Shown: positions 18,532 through 26,684 of the stretch, in pieces
How the letters are laid out: each line of letters opens with the position of its first letter
How positions within the stretch are numbered: position 1 is the stretch's first letter
Assembly: GCA_026394175.1 (NCBI GenBank)
Contig: JAPKYU010000403.1
Location: forward strand, 1 to 38,200
Length of the DNA: 38,200 bases
Reading direction: 5' to 3'
Source of the DNA: Acidobacteriota bacterium
GTDB taxonomy: Bacteria > Acidobacteriota > Terriglobia > JAJPHL01 > JAPKYU01
Notes under the pieces: model-generated
Seen by the model: only the letters and a program-made list of their open reading frames with translations
Told to the model about the DNA's origin: nothing
Databases searched by the model: none
Made by a program: the position numbers and the translations under genes

Positions 18532-19717
18532 CGGGAAACCTCAGTTCGGCCCGCGTTCCGCCCGATTCCCGCGGGCCGATCCAGAAGCGCCCACCCAACC
18601 GCTCCACCAGTTTTCGGGTAATCGAGAGCCCCAGGCCGGTGCCGAACGATTTGGTGGTGAAAAATGGCTCGAACAGCCGTGCCCGGACCTTGTCGGGAAT
18701 CACGGGCCCGTCGTCTTCCACCACGATTGTCAGGCCCTTGCCGCCGCTGTCGGCAACACTGACGCGAACCCTGCCGCCCGCTTCTCCGATGGCGTCGAAC
18801 GAGTTGCGGGCGACATTCAACAAAGCCTGCAACAGAAGATCCGGGTCTGTCTCCCACCTCCAGTCACCAGGCTCGCATTCGAACCGGATTGGCCGGCTGT
18901 TGATCATGGCGCGGGCATGGGCCTCGAGCTGCGTCCAGACCTGCTTCCACTCGACCAGGCGCACGCGGACCTCGGGCTCCCGGCCATAAAGAAGCAGGTC
19001 GTCCACCAGCCGTTCCAGCCTCCCGGTTTCCTGCAAGGCGGGGCCGAGCAGTTCCGCCGTTGGCGGGCCGCCCTTTTCGACCGCCAGTTGCGCGAAACCC
19101 TTGATGGTCGCCAGTGGGTTACGGATCTCGTGCGCCAGCACCGACGACATCTTGCCTAAATGGGCCAGGTGTTCCAGTTGCGCCTGCCGCAGAACGAGCC
19201 GCGCGGCGCGCCGCCGGCTCCAGAAGACATAAGCGAACAGAATGACCAAAACCACTGCCGCCACTGTGGCCACCAGCACGTTGTGGCGCGCATGCACCAC
19301 CAGGAAATCGGCCGCGGCGCCCGACATGTCGATCCGCGCGATTTGCAATTGGCCGCCGGCATGGAAGGGGATGTAGGAGCGATAGATCGTCGGTCCCTGC
19401 CCGGCAATTTCGGAGTTGTGAAACAGTTCCCGGCCCTCGGCCAGCGCGCGGACCACCTCGGCGTCTGGCCCCTGGCCGTCCGGAGCGAGGACGCGCAATT
19501 CGACCAGTCCCGGCTCAGCTTCCTCGATTGAGGCCAACGTCTCCTCATCGATAGCGGGAAGCGCTTCCAGGCGCGCGGCGATCGACGCCGCCCGGTCGCG
19601 CAGGTAGACGGAGCGTACGCCGTCCAGCGCACGCAGCGTGCGCAGGGAGCTGAGCAGCAAAACCAGCGGCAGCACGACGGAAACTGCCGCCAGTATGTAT
19701 CGGCCCGGTTTACGCAT
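18500..19717 (-). CDS. Membrane sensor histidine kinase
   Basis: A protein of 405 residues from ATG 19717; a longer frame to 19762 runs into heptad array R7 and is rejected. Two membrane helices (about 7-25 and 147-166) flank an extracytoplasmic sensor of about 120 residues. The HisKA helix has LGKMSSVLAHEIRNPLATIK with H196. The ATPase region has the N box (LLNVARNSFDAI), VVEDDGP and FEPFFTTKSFGTGLGLSI. It presumably phosphorylates the sigma-54 regulator downstream. The last residues (STFQVQR and the stop) are encoded by heptad array R6, so the natural C terminus may have been altered. Confidence 0.93.
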   Translation of the reverse strand: MRKPGRYILAAVSVVLPLVLLLSSLRTLRALDGVRSVYLRDRAASIAARLEALPAIDEETLASIEEAEPGLVELRVLAPDGQGPDAEVVRALAEGRELFHNSEIAGQGPTIYRSYIPFHAGGQLQIARIDMSGAAADFLVVHARHNVLVATVAAVVLVILFAYVFWSRRRAARLVLRQAQLEHLAHLGKMSSVLAHEIRNPLATIKGFAQLAVEKGGPPTAELLGPALQETGRLERLVDDLLLYGREPEVRVRLVEWKQVWTQLEAHARAMINSRPIRFECEPGDWRWETDPDLLLQALLNVARNSFDAIGEAGGRVRVSVADSGGKGLTIVVEDDGPVIPDKVRARLFEPFFTTKSFGTGLGLSITRKLVERLGGRFWIGPRESGGTRAELRFPGARSTFQVQR

Positions 19718-19724
19718 AAAGAAG

Positions 19725-19759
19725 CGCTGAGGGCCAGGTACTGAGTGCTGAGTACCGCC
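19725..19759. repeat. Heptad array R7 (TACTGAG/TGCTGAG words)
   Basis: Five words: CGCTGAG, GGCCAGG, TACTGAG, TGCTGAG, TACCGCC. GGTACT (19737-19742) and AGTACC (19751-19756) are inverted. It lies directly upstream of the kinase start. Confidence 0.75.
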
Positions 19760-19813
19760 CATGGCAGCGGCTGGAAAAAACGCGCCAATGGTGCTTGCTC
19801 GACACTCAACGCC

Positions 19814-20197
19814 CTATCTTCGGCCGCGCATCCACACCGGGCGCCCTTCTTCGTCGCGCAGCCGGATTGTCTTGCCCCGGGCCGGGAGCCGGACGGTCGC
19901 CGCAATCACCTCGTCCCCGGCCCGGTAACCCTTGACCTCCACGTCTTCGCCAACCTTGGGATTGAAGTCCTGCTCAATCAGGTAACGCATGGAACCGAGC
20001 AACACGACGACGGTGCGGCTGCCCTGCTTCACCTCCAGCCGCGGCATGCCTTGGCCGCGGGCAGCCTGGACTCGCTCGATCTTCCCTTTCAATTCCACCG
20101 CAGGTTCTTTCGGCGGGGCGGCATGGCGGGGAGTCCCCTGCTGCGCCGGCAATACGCCGGCGAAAGACAACAGAAGAACAAGCAGGCAAAGCTTCAT
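19814..20197 (-). CDS. Small exported protein, unknown function
   Basis: A protein of 127 residues with a clear signal peptide (MKLCLLVLLLSFAGVLPAQ). The mature part alternates short hydrophobic strands: VELKGKIERVQA, PRLEVKQGSRTVVVLLG, VGEDVEVKGYRAG, EVIAATVRLPARGKTIRLRD, suggesting a small beta-barrel such as an OB-like fold. I do not recognise a named family. Same strand and order as the kinase and regulator genes, so likely one operon; it may be part of the sensed envelope process. Confidence 0.75.
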   Translation of the reverse strand: MKLCLLVLLLSFAGVLPAQQGTPRHAAPPKEPAVELKGKIERVQAARGQGMPRLEVKQGSRTVVVLLGSMRYLIEQDFNPKVGEDVEVKGYRAGDEVIAATVRLPARGKTIRLRDEEGRPVWMRGRR

Positions 20198-20214
20198 CGC
20201 AGCCTCTTACTCCA

Positions 20215-20280
20215 GTACTGAATTCCGCGTGCTGAGTGCTGAGCGGTTGCTTGATTCCCGCTCAGCACACGGCACTCAGC
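20215..20280. repeat. Heptad array R8 (GTGCTGA words, inverted arms)
   Basis: Words in register: GTACTGA, ATTCCGC, GTGCTGA, GTGCTGA, GCGGTTG, CTTGATT, CCCGCTC, AGCACAC, GGCACTC, AGC. GTGCTGAGCGG (20236-20246) pairs perfectly with CCGCTCAGCAC (20258-20268). It fills the gap between the two small exported-protein genes and ends five bases from a stop codon. Confidence 0.9.
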
Positions 20281-20285
20281 GTTTT

Positions 20286-20603
20286 CTACCTGGGTCGAGC
20301 AGGCGCCGAAGCGCCTTGGCCGCCTTGCTGCTGCTGGCAGCAGGGACAGGTGCCACGCATCTGGCCGCCGCGCCGGCCGCGCCCATCGCGCATGCCCCAG
20401 CCCTGTCCCGCCTGGGCAGCGGGCCTGCCGCAATTATCGCAAATGCCGTCGTTGTTATTATCGACGAAGTTGCGCCCGCGCTGGGTGGTTGTCGCGGGGC
20501 TCTTGCTAGCCCCGGCTTTCTTCCCGGTATTGTTTTGCTGCGCCGGCAAACAGATGGCGCCTGCCAGCATCCACAGCAGGATCCAGCTAACCTTCTTATT
20601 CAT
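20286..20603 (-). CDS. Small exported protein with EF-hand-like DNNNDGICDNCG motif
   Basis: A protein of 105 residues from ATG 20603 (GGAGG upstream; an upstream start at 20699 has no support). A signal peptide (KVSWILLWMLAGAICLPAQQ) is followed by a low-complexity region. FVDNNNDGICDNCG is an EF-hand or thrombospondin-type calcium-binding loop joined to a Cys pair. The tail is rich in Gly, Arg, Gln and has GTCPCC. The spaced Cys residues could bind metal. First gene of the probable operon with the exported protein, kinase and regulator below it. Confidence 0.75.
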   Translation of the reverse strand: MNKKVSWILLWMLAGAICLPAQQNNTGKKAGASKSPATTTQRGRNFVDNNNDGICDNCGRPAAQAGQGWGMRDGRGRRGGQMRGTCPCCQQQQGGQGASAPARPR

Positions 20604-20841
20604 GACTACCTCCAGCGGGGGAATTGCAGGCGGAGCGCCATCCGCGAACTTGTTGGAAATGAACGAAGGTCCGGCGTCCAGCGGAGGGCAGCCGCGCAAA
20701 TTTTGCAGAAACCCGCGTCCAAGATGCGCAATTCCTACGGGCTACCTTCCAGCCCCGCCCTTTCCGGACGCAGATGGGTCCCCCCCTAGCGGCCTGTAAC
20801 CCATTTATTATCAATGAAGACCAGCCAACGGCAGGTATCCG
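20604..20841. other. Divergent intergenic region
   Basis: The gap between the small exported protein (minus) and the ECF sigma gene (plus) is 373 bases in total. The left part holds no gene. The ECF promoter of the sigma gene lies at 20842-20867. No clear promoter for the minus-strand operon was found; a sigma-54 site (GG-N10-GC) was not seen either. Confidence 0.5.
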
Positions 20842-20867
20842 GGAACCTTTTGCCTGCTTCCGGGGTC
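20842..20867 (+). promoter_or_regulatory. ECF-type promoter upstream of the sigma factor gene
   Basis: GGAACC at 20842-20847 followed, after 17 bases, by GTC at 20865-20867. This matches the general ECF pattern of a GGAAC -35 and a GTC-containing -10 with 16-17 bases between. It lies about 110 bases upstream of the sigma factor start, so autoregulation is likely. Motif match only. Confidence 0.6.
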
Positions 20868-20976
20868 TTATAGCAGTGAAAGCTCTGGATTCCCGGAAGC
20901 CCGGTAGGCCAGTTGCCTTGCCCCATTGGAACTGTTAGAGTAGGCGTCAGCTACCGATTTTAGTGGGGAGACGGCC

Positions 20977-21675
20977 GTGGCAGAGATGGCCAGCACGTGG
21001 TTACTTGGCGGCGACGACGCCGATTTGCTGGTCGGCTTGCGCGAAGGTTCCGACATTGCCTTTGACTGGCTCGTCAACCGCTTCCAGGCCCCCGTCTACA
21101 ACCTCGTCTACCAGTTGCTGGACGATCCCAATGACGCCCCCGATACCGTTCAGGAGGTTTTCCTGAAGGTCTACCGGGGCATCCGCGACTTCCGGGGCGA
21201 GTGTTCGCTGAAGACTTGGATTTATCGCATCGCGGTCAATGAGGCCTCCAACCAGCGCCGGTGGTGGGGCCGCCACCGGCGGCGAGAGTTGTCGCTGGAG
21301 ACGCCGCTGGCGCTGAACGAGGAAGGCGAACAGACAACGCTGGCTTCCACGTTGACCGATGACGCTGCCTTGCCTGACCAGGAAGCGGCCAACCAGGAAT
21401 TGCGGGCCGCGGTGCAAGGCGCCCTGGCCGAGATCCCGGTGGTCTTTCGCGGCGTCGTGATCCTGCGGGACGTCGAGGACCTGAGTTACGAGGAGATTGC
21501 CGAGGTTTTGCGGATCCGGGTGGGAACCGTGAAGTCCCGGCTGGCGCGCGGCCGCGAGTTCCTCCGGCCCAAGCTGGCTCGTTACCTGGAGACGCACCGG
21601 CCCCAGGCGGAAGCCGCGGAAGCCCCGGCCCGCGCCGACGAGTGGAATGCGGCCCAAGCGAGTGTGTGCCTATGA
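20977..21675 (+). CDS. ECF RNA polymerase sigma factor (sigma-70 family, RpoE-like)
   Basis: A protein of 232 residues. GTG 20977 is chosen because GGGGAG stands six bases before it; ATG 20986 is possible. Region 2 runs from about residue 14 (FDWLVNRFQAPVYNLVYQLLDDPNDAPDTVQEVFLKVYRGIRDFRG... LKTWIYRIAVNEA), and region 4 is near 140-190 (LRDVEDLSYEEIAEVLRIRVGTVKSRLARGREFL). No region 3 is present, as usual for ECF factors. Its stop overlaps the start of the anti-sigma gene (ATGA), so the two are translationally coupled. Confidence 0.93.
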   Translation: MAEMASTWLLGGDDADLLVGLREGSDIAFDWLVNRFQAPVYNLVYQLLDDPNDAPDTVQEVFLKVYRGIRDFRGECSLKTWIYRIAVNEASNQRRWWGRHRRRELSLETPLALNEEGEQTTLASTLTDDAALPDQEAANQELRAAVQGALAEIPVVFRGVVILRDVEDLSYEEIAEVLRIRVGTVKSRLARGREFLRPKLARYLETHRPQAEAAEAPARADEWNAAQASVCL

Positions 21676-22325
21676 ACTGCGCTGATTTCCGTACCGACCT
21701 TTCTTCTTTCGCGGACGACGCGTTGGAAGCAGAGCGGGCGCTGGAGATGCGGCGACACCTTCAGGAGTGCCCGGCCTGCGATTGGGAGATGAACCGGCTG
21801 CGCCAGATGCGCGTGTTGCTGCGCGCCGCCGGCCGTGTCCCCCCGCCTGCGCACCTGGCGCTGGCGCTGCGGGTTCGCCTGTCCCAACAACGGAACGTGC
21901 GGCTGATCGACCGGCTCTGGGTCCGGGTGGAGAATCTGCTGGCGCCCATTGCGGTTCCGGCCTTCGCCGGCATCGCCGCCGCCATCCTGCTGTTTGGAAT
22001 TCTCATCCACACCTTCGCCATTCCGACTCCGGCCATGACCGACGATATCCCGCTGGCCCTGAAGACGCCCCCGCGGTTGAAATTCATGCCGTTCGAGCCC
22101 CAGGGGTTGCACGCCGGCGAGGCGGGTATTTTCGTGGAAGCGCGCGTGAACGAGGAAGGCAGAATCGTCGATTACCGCATCCTGAGCGGCCCCCACGACC
22201 CCTCCGACGTGGCCAAACTGCGCCGCGCCCTGCTGTTCACCACCTTTGATCCGGCCTCCATGTTCGGCGTGCCGCGCCCCGGCACCCTCGTGCTCGGCTT
22301 CAGCAGCGTCTCGGTGAAAGGCTGA
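21672..22325 (+). CDS. Membrane anti-sigma factor with zinc-finger and TonB-like C terminus
   Basis: A protein of 217 residues from the ATG overlapping the sigma stop. The N-terminal 45 residues form an anti-sigma zinc-finger type domain (MNCADF... MRRHLQECPACDWEM, giving H-x3-C-x2-C). One membrane helix lies near residues 95-115 (IAVPAFAGIAAAILLFGILIHTF). The outer part (FVEARVNEEGRIVDYRILSG... LRRALLFTTFDPA... GTLVLGFSS) resembles the TonB C-terminal fold. It should hold the sigma factor at the membrane and release it on an envelope signal. Confidence 0.87.
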   Translation: MNCADFRTDLSSFADDALEAERALEMRRHLQECPACDWEMNRLRQMRVLLRAAGRVPPPAHLALALRVRLSQQRNVRLIDRLWVRVENLLAPIAVPAFAGIAAAILLFGILIHTFAIPTPAMTDDIPLALKTPPRLKFMPFEPQGLHAGEAGIFVEARVNEEGRIVDYRILSGPHDPSDVAKLRRALLFTTFDPASMFGVPRPGTLVLGFSSVSVKG

Positions 22326-22343
22326 GCAGCGCAACCGAACCGG

Positions 22344-22357
22344 TCCGCCGCGGCGGA
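22344..22357. repeat. Palindrome TCCGCCGCGGCGGA, copy 2
   Basis: The same 14-base perfect palindrome as 231-244, between the anti-sigma gene and the converging uxaC gene. Confidence 0.75.
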
Positions 22358-22360
22358 TAA

Positions 22361-22383
22361 GCGCCGGGCCTCGCGCCCGGCGC
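22361..22383. terminator. GC-rich hairpin between converging genes
   Basis: GCGCCGGGC (22361-22369), loop CTCGC, GCCCGGCGC (22375-22383): a perfect 9-bp stem that touches the uxaC stop codon. No T run follows on either strand. Confidence 0.5.
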
Positions 22384-23786
22384 TACACGCCCAAAGCCAG
22401 GTGCCTGCTGGCGTTGCCGTAGCAGATGTTCTCGATCATGGGCCCGACCAGGTCGTCGCGGTCCGGGATCTCGCCCTTTTCGATGTCCCGACCCAGCATG
22501 TTGCACAGCACGCGCCGGAAGTACTCGTGGCGCGGATAGGACATGAAGGAACGTGAATCGGTGAGCATGCCCACGAAGCGCGACAGCAGCCCCACATTCG
22601 AAAGCGCGTTCATCTGTAGTTCCATGCCCTCTTTCTGATCCAGGAACCACCAGCCGCTGCCGAACTGCATCTTGCCCGGCGTTTTCCCGTCCTGGAAGTT
22701 GCCGATCATGGTGGCGAAGGCGTAGTTGTCCACCGGGTTGACATTGTAGAGGATGGTCTTGGGCAGGGCCTGCTCCTGGTCGAGGCGGTCGAGGAAGTTG
22801 CCGAGCGCATCGGCCTGCCGCCAGTCGCCCAGGGAGTCGAAGCCGGTGTCGGGCCCGATCTGCTTCAGCATGCGGGTGTTGTTGCTGCGGCGGGCGCCCA
22901 GGTGCAACTGCATGGTCCAGCCGTGCTCCGCATACAGCCGCCCCAGAAACAGCATCACGCAGGAGGCGAACCGGATCTGTTCGTCCAGCGTGGCCGCCTG
23001 CCCGAAGCGCGCTTTGGCGAAAATCTCCGCTGCGGCCTGCTCACTGCAGAGTTCCCCGTAGCAGTGGTTCAGGCCGTGGTCGGAAAGCCGGCACCCCATC
23101 CCGTGGAAGTACTCCAGGCGCCGGCGCAGGGCATCGAGGAAATCGGGGAAGCGTCGGATCTCCATGTTCGCCGCCGCCGCCAGCCGGTCCGTCCAGGGGT
23201 TGAACGCGGCGGGCAGGTGGACGTTCAGCGACTTGTCGGGCCGGAACGCGGGGAACACGCGGGTCTCCAGCCCGGATGCGGCGATCGTCTTGTGATGCGC
23301 CAGGTCATCGGCCGGGTCGTCGGTGGTACACAGCGCTTTCACCCGGAACTTGCGGAGGATCCCCTGGGCGCTCAGCTCCGGCGTGGCCAGCAGTTCATTG
23401 GCCCGCCGCCACACGTCGGGCCCCGTGCTTTCGTCCAGCAGGCAATCGATGCCGAAATAGCGTGCCAGCTCCAGGTGGGTCCAGTGGTAGAGCGGGTTGC
23501 GCAGGGTGTGCGGCACCGTCCGCGCCCAGGCCATGAACTTCTCAAACGGCTCCGCGTCGCCGGTCACGTAGCGCTCGTCCACGCCGTTGGCGCGCATGGC
23601 CCGCCACTTGTAGTGGTCGCCTTCCAGCCAGGCTTCGGCCAGGTTGTGGAAGCGCCGGTTCTCGGCGATCTCCCTGGGCGGCAAATGGCAATGGTAATCG
23701 AAGATCGGCTGTTCGGCCGCAAAGCGGCGGTACAGCCGCCTGGCCGTTTCGTTGCTCAGCAGGAAATCGTCATGGATAAATGCCAT
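22383..23786 (-). CDS. uxaC: Uronate isomerase (UxaC)
   Basis: A protein of 467 residues, the usual family length. It converts D-glucuronate to D-fructuronate and D-galacturonate to D-tagaturonate in the cytoplasm. Family signatures are FIHDDFLLSNETARRLY and IFDYHCHLPP at the N terminus (the HCH metal-binding pair of the amidohydrolase fold), LGDWRQADALGNFLDRLD, GKMQFGSGWWFLDQKEGM, and TDSRSFMSYPRHEYFRR near the end, all complete. It lies downstream of uxaE on the same strand, separated by heptad array R9. Confidence 0.97.
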   Translation of the reverse strand: MAFIHDDFLLSNETARRLYRRFAAEQPIFDYHCHLPPREIAENRRFHNLAEAWLEGDHYKWRAMRANGVDERYVTGDAEPFEKFMAWARTVPHTLRNPLYHWTHLELARYFGIDCLLDESTGPDVWRRANELLATPELSAQGILRKFRVKALCTTDDPADDLAHHKTIAASGLETRVFPAFRPDKSLNVHLPAAFNPWTDRLAAAANMEIRRFPDFLDALRRRLEYFHGMGCRLSDHGLNHCYGELCSEQAAAEIFAKARFGQAATLDEQIRFASCVMLFLGRLYAEHGWTMQLHLGARRSNNTRMLKQIGPDTGFDSLGDWRQADALGNFLDRLDQEQALPKTILYNVNPVDNYAFATMIGNFQDGKTPGKMQFGSGWWFLDQKEGMELQMNALSNVGLLSRFVGMLTDSRSFMSYPRHEYFRRVLCNMLGRDIEKGEIPDRDDLVGPMIENICYGNASRHLALGV

Positions 23787-23800
23787 GTCTCCCCTCCCAG

Positions 23801-23884
23801 AATTATGAGTTATGAATTATGAGTTATGAATTGGGCAAACGGTCGGCTGTTGACTCATAACTCATAACTCTTAACTCATAACTG
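23801..23884. repeat. Heptad array R9 (AGTTATG/ATAACTC words, inverted arms)
   Basis: Exactly twelve 7-base words: AATTATG, AGTTATG, AATTATG, AGTTATG, AATTGGG, CAAACGG, TCGGCTG, TTGACTC, ATAACTC, ATAACTC, TTAACTC, ATAACTG. The first four words and the last five are inverted complements, so a long hairpin can form, and the register is kept through the loop. The right end overlaps the last codons and stop of uxaE. Confidence 0.95.
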
Positions 23885-25118
23885 GTTTGATGTGGCGCTC
23901 GTAGAGGTTCCCCGTCACGTTCCGGGCGATGTGCGGCTCGCACTGTTCCAGCATGCCCAGATAGCGCCGGCCCATTTTCGCCGCGACCTTGTAGCCAACG
24001 TGCAGCAGTTGCCGGACGTGGGGGTTGAACAGCCGGCAGGCCGGGTCATGCCGCAACGCCGCCGCATACTGCTCCGACGGCCAGCGGCCAACCTCGTCCG
24101 GCGCGGGCAGTTTGGCTTCGTCAATGTCGATGACGGCGGCGTAGGGGCGGCACAGCTCGTCGCGGTGCGCGTGCGCCTCGGCATAGATCTCGCGGGCCAG
24201 CGCCAGCGCCTGGCCGCCGGCTTCCGCCAGCCCGATCAGCTCCTCCAGCCAGGTTGTGCCGGCCGTCTTCAGGTGCACCCCCGCCCCGAACCGCCGGATC
24301 ACCCGCCCCATGGCGGGATAAATCGAGAACTTGTCGCTGCCGGAGTGCACGCTCAGCTTGAGGTCCGGAGGGAGGCTGTAGCCCTGGACCGCGTGGGCGA
24401 TGACGGCCACATCCCCGGCGAACTCTTTCTCAAACTGGCCCGGGTCGCCGACATAATCGACGCCCTTGTTGAACCGCCCCGAAAACTTCGGGGCGATGGT
24501 CTGCACGGGAATCCCCTCGTCGGCGATGGCCGCCAGGATCACCAGCAGCTCGGGCGGCGTCTGCGGATAGTCGGTCTCATCCATCGACACTTCGGTAATG
24601 AAGCAGCCGCGGCCCTTCCGCGCTTCGACGTGCCGGTAGATGCGCCCCGCTTCCTGGACGGCGCTCAGGTACTTGTGCGCCACCCGCAGCGCTTCCTCGG
24701 CCGTGATCCACAGCGGCTCCTCAATGCCCTGGATTTCGATGCGCCCCATCAGCTCCGGATGGCGCTGAAGAAAGGCCTCCGCCTCGGAACCCTCCGCCGG
24801 CCGTCCGATGGCGTAGGCCACGTCGAGCGTATAGAAATCACAGCAGTCGAGGAACGGCGCGACTGTGTCCAGGTTGATGTGGTCGGCGTCCACGTAATAG
24901 GGCCGCTGCCAGCCCAGATCGCGCACGGCGGCGTCGGCCGCCTGCCGGGCGCTGGGCGGTTGCGAGCCGACAATGGTATGCTCGCGCCACGATTTGTTCC
25001 ACACCGGGACGACTTCGATGTTCGATTCCAGGGCAAGCTGGCAGGCGCGCAACTGCGCCTTGGCCTGGTGCGCGAAACGGTCTCCAACCCCCAACGAGTA
25101 TCGGGCCAGGGCAAGCAT
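23871..25118 (-). CDS. uxaE: Tagaturonate/fructuronate epimerase (UxaE)
   Basis: A protein of 415 residues resembling the UxaE family first defined on Thermotoga TM0440, which interconverts D-tagaturonate and D-fructuronate. Family-like segments are SLGVGDRFAHQA, YYVDADHINLD, FITEVSMDETDYPQTP, IAPKFSGRFNKGVDYVGD and LKLSVHSGSDKFSIYP. With uxaC it would let galacturonate enter the fructuronate branch. The later genes (uxuB, uxuA, kdgK, kdgA) are not in this window. The C terminus (KPVMS and stop) is written by heptad array R9. Confidence 0.85.
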   Translation of the reverse strand: MLALARYSLGVGDRFAHQAKAQLRACQLALESNIEVVPVWNKSWREHTIVGSQPPSARQAADAAVRDLGWQRPYYVDADHINLDTVAPFLDCCDFYTLDVAYAIGRPAEGSEAEAFLQRHPELMGRIEIQGIEEPLWITAEEALRVAHKYLSAVQEAGRIYRHVEARKGRGCFITEVSMDETDYPQTPPELLVILAAIADEGIPVQTIAPKFSGRFNKGVDYVGDPGQFEKEFAGDVAVIAHAVQGYSLPPDLKLSVHSGSDKFSIYPAMGRVIRRFGAGVHLKTAGTTWLEELIGLAEAGGQALALAREIYAEAHAHRDELCRPYAAVIDIDEAKLPAPDEVGRWPSEQYAAALRHDPACRLFNPHVRQLLHVGYKVAAKMGRRYLGMLEQCEPHIARNVTGNLYERHIKPVMS

Positions 25119-25316
25119 AGCCGTTCATTTCACCACAAAGCCGCGCAGAAAACAAAGAACCGGCGAGAGCGCTGCGATTGAAGTGGGACGCGGATGCGCC
25201 GCGCAGTCTCCGGGCAATCGCCAAGCGGCATGGCAAGCGCCGTGAAAAAAGCTCTGCCGCCAGCCGCCAGCTCACGGTCGCTTTTTTGTGGTACGCTGAT
25301 AGAGCCAGCCGAGAGT

Positions 25317-25393
<77 letters not shown>

Positions 25394-25601
25394 AACCCCT
25401 CAAACTGTCCCTATCGCAAATCCCGTCAGCGGCCACATGAGGTCGGCGGTTGCCGATAGAATGCCCGGGTGGTTGTTAGTGTCTGTCAGGCTGGAGCAGT
25501 GGTCCGCGGTTTGCACGCCGTCTTCGCGATGTTCGCCACCGGGAAGGGACTCCCGAGACACACTCCTACCGGCGAAGTGACTCCATCCACGGCTGTCATT
25601 C

Positions 25602-26684
25602 TCAGGCCGCCCGGCGTTGGTAGCGATGGTGGAGGCCGCCGACCTGCGGAACTGCCACGACTCGCCCCGTCTCCGGCGGTTGCGCCGGTCGCGGTTCTGG
25701 CGCATCCTTGCCCAGCGACAAGTGAGTCCTCGATCGATGATAGTATTCGGCGTACAAACGGAGAGTTCGCCGGAGCGAGGCTTCGTTGAAAACGATCACG
25801 TGATCGAGGCACTCACGGCGGATCAAGCCGATCACGCGTTCCACGTAGGCTCTCTGCCAAGGCGACCGCGGCGCAGAAAGCACTTCCTTGACGCCCATGT
25901 CCTGGACCTGCTTCGTAAAGTCGTCGCCAAAGATTCGGTCCCGGTCCCGCAGCAGATAGCGTGGTGCCGAGTCCCACGGGAACACGTCGCGGAGTTGCTG
26001 GGCTGTCCACTCCGCTGTCGGGTGGGCCGTGACATTGAGGTGGAGTATCCGGCGCCGATCGTGAGCGAGCACCAAGAACACGTAGAGAACCTGAAACCGG
26101 ATGGTCGGCACGGTGAAGAAATTGACGGATACCAGGCTCTTCACGTGATTGTTCAAGAACGTCCGCCAGGTCTGCGAAGGCGGCTTGCGGTGGCGCAGTA
26201 TGTACTTGTCGACGCTGGTCTCGCCGATGTCAATGCCCAGTTTGAGCTGTTCGCCGGGAATGCGGGGAGCACCCCAGAGCGGATTCTCGCGACTCATCTT
26301 GCGGATCAGATCGCGGACCTCTTTTGGAACTGCTGGCCGTCCGACGTGGCCGTGTCGGATCTTTCATGTCCAGAAAAGGCGAAAGCCTTTGCCATGCCAG
26401 GCGATGACCGTTTCCGGCTTGACGATCACCAAAGCAGATCGCCAGTCGCTCCAGACGCCGCATAGCCAGGCCCACAGAATACGGTCCGCTGCGGTCAGCT
26501 TCGGGCGCTTCTTGACTGAGCGCTGGAGGACCCCGATCTGATGGCGGAGGGCCAGGTTTTCTAACTGAAGAGCGGCGCGTGCCCGGAACAAAGACGAGAG
26601 GGCGCCAACCAGCACGAGCAGCACTCCGACCAGCACGAGCAGCACTCCGAGCGTCGATAGGCGGAGGTTATGGAAAATGCGCAA
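25602..26684 (-). pseudogene. Integrase-core transposase (IS3/IS481-like) with in-frame stop
   Basis: One continuous frame interrupted by TGA at 26366-26364. Before it: SLFRARAALQLENLALRHQIGVLQRSVKKR... IAWHGKGFRLFWT. After it: KIRHGHVGRPAVPKEVRDLIRKMSRENPLWGAPRI and the integrase core. From remembered relatives the stop replaces Trp (TGG to TGA). The first catalytic Asp position reads SVNFFTV where SVDFFTV is expected; the second Asp (LLRDRDRIFG) and the Glu (YVERVIGLIRREC) are present. The N terminus carries a 7-residue duplication (GVLLVLV twice) from a 21-base tandem repeat. The start is uncertain (TTG near 26684 or GTG 26645). Confidence 0.85.
26608..26649. repeat. 21-base perfect tandem duplication
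   Basis: The unit at 26608-26628 is repeated exactly at 26629-26649. It lies in frame in the transposase 5' region and duplicates seven residues. Confidence 0.9.

Noticed and set aside
20928-20948. GGAACT followed by GTC as a second ECF promoter
   Set aside because: Only 12 bases separate the two elements; ECF promoters need about 16-17. The site at 20842-20867 fits properly.
23801-23884. Heptad arrays as CRISPR
   Set aside because: Units are 7 bases with no spacers of 25-40 bases and no cas genes nearby.
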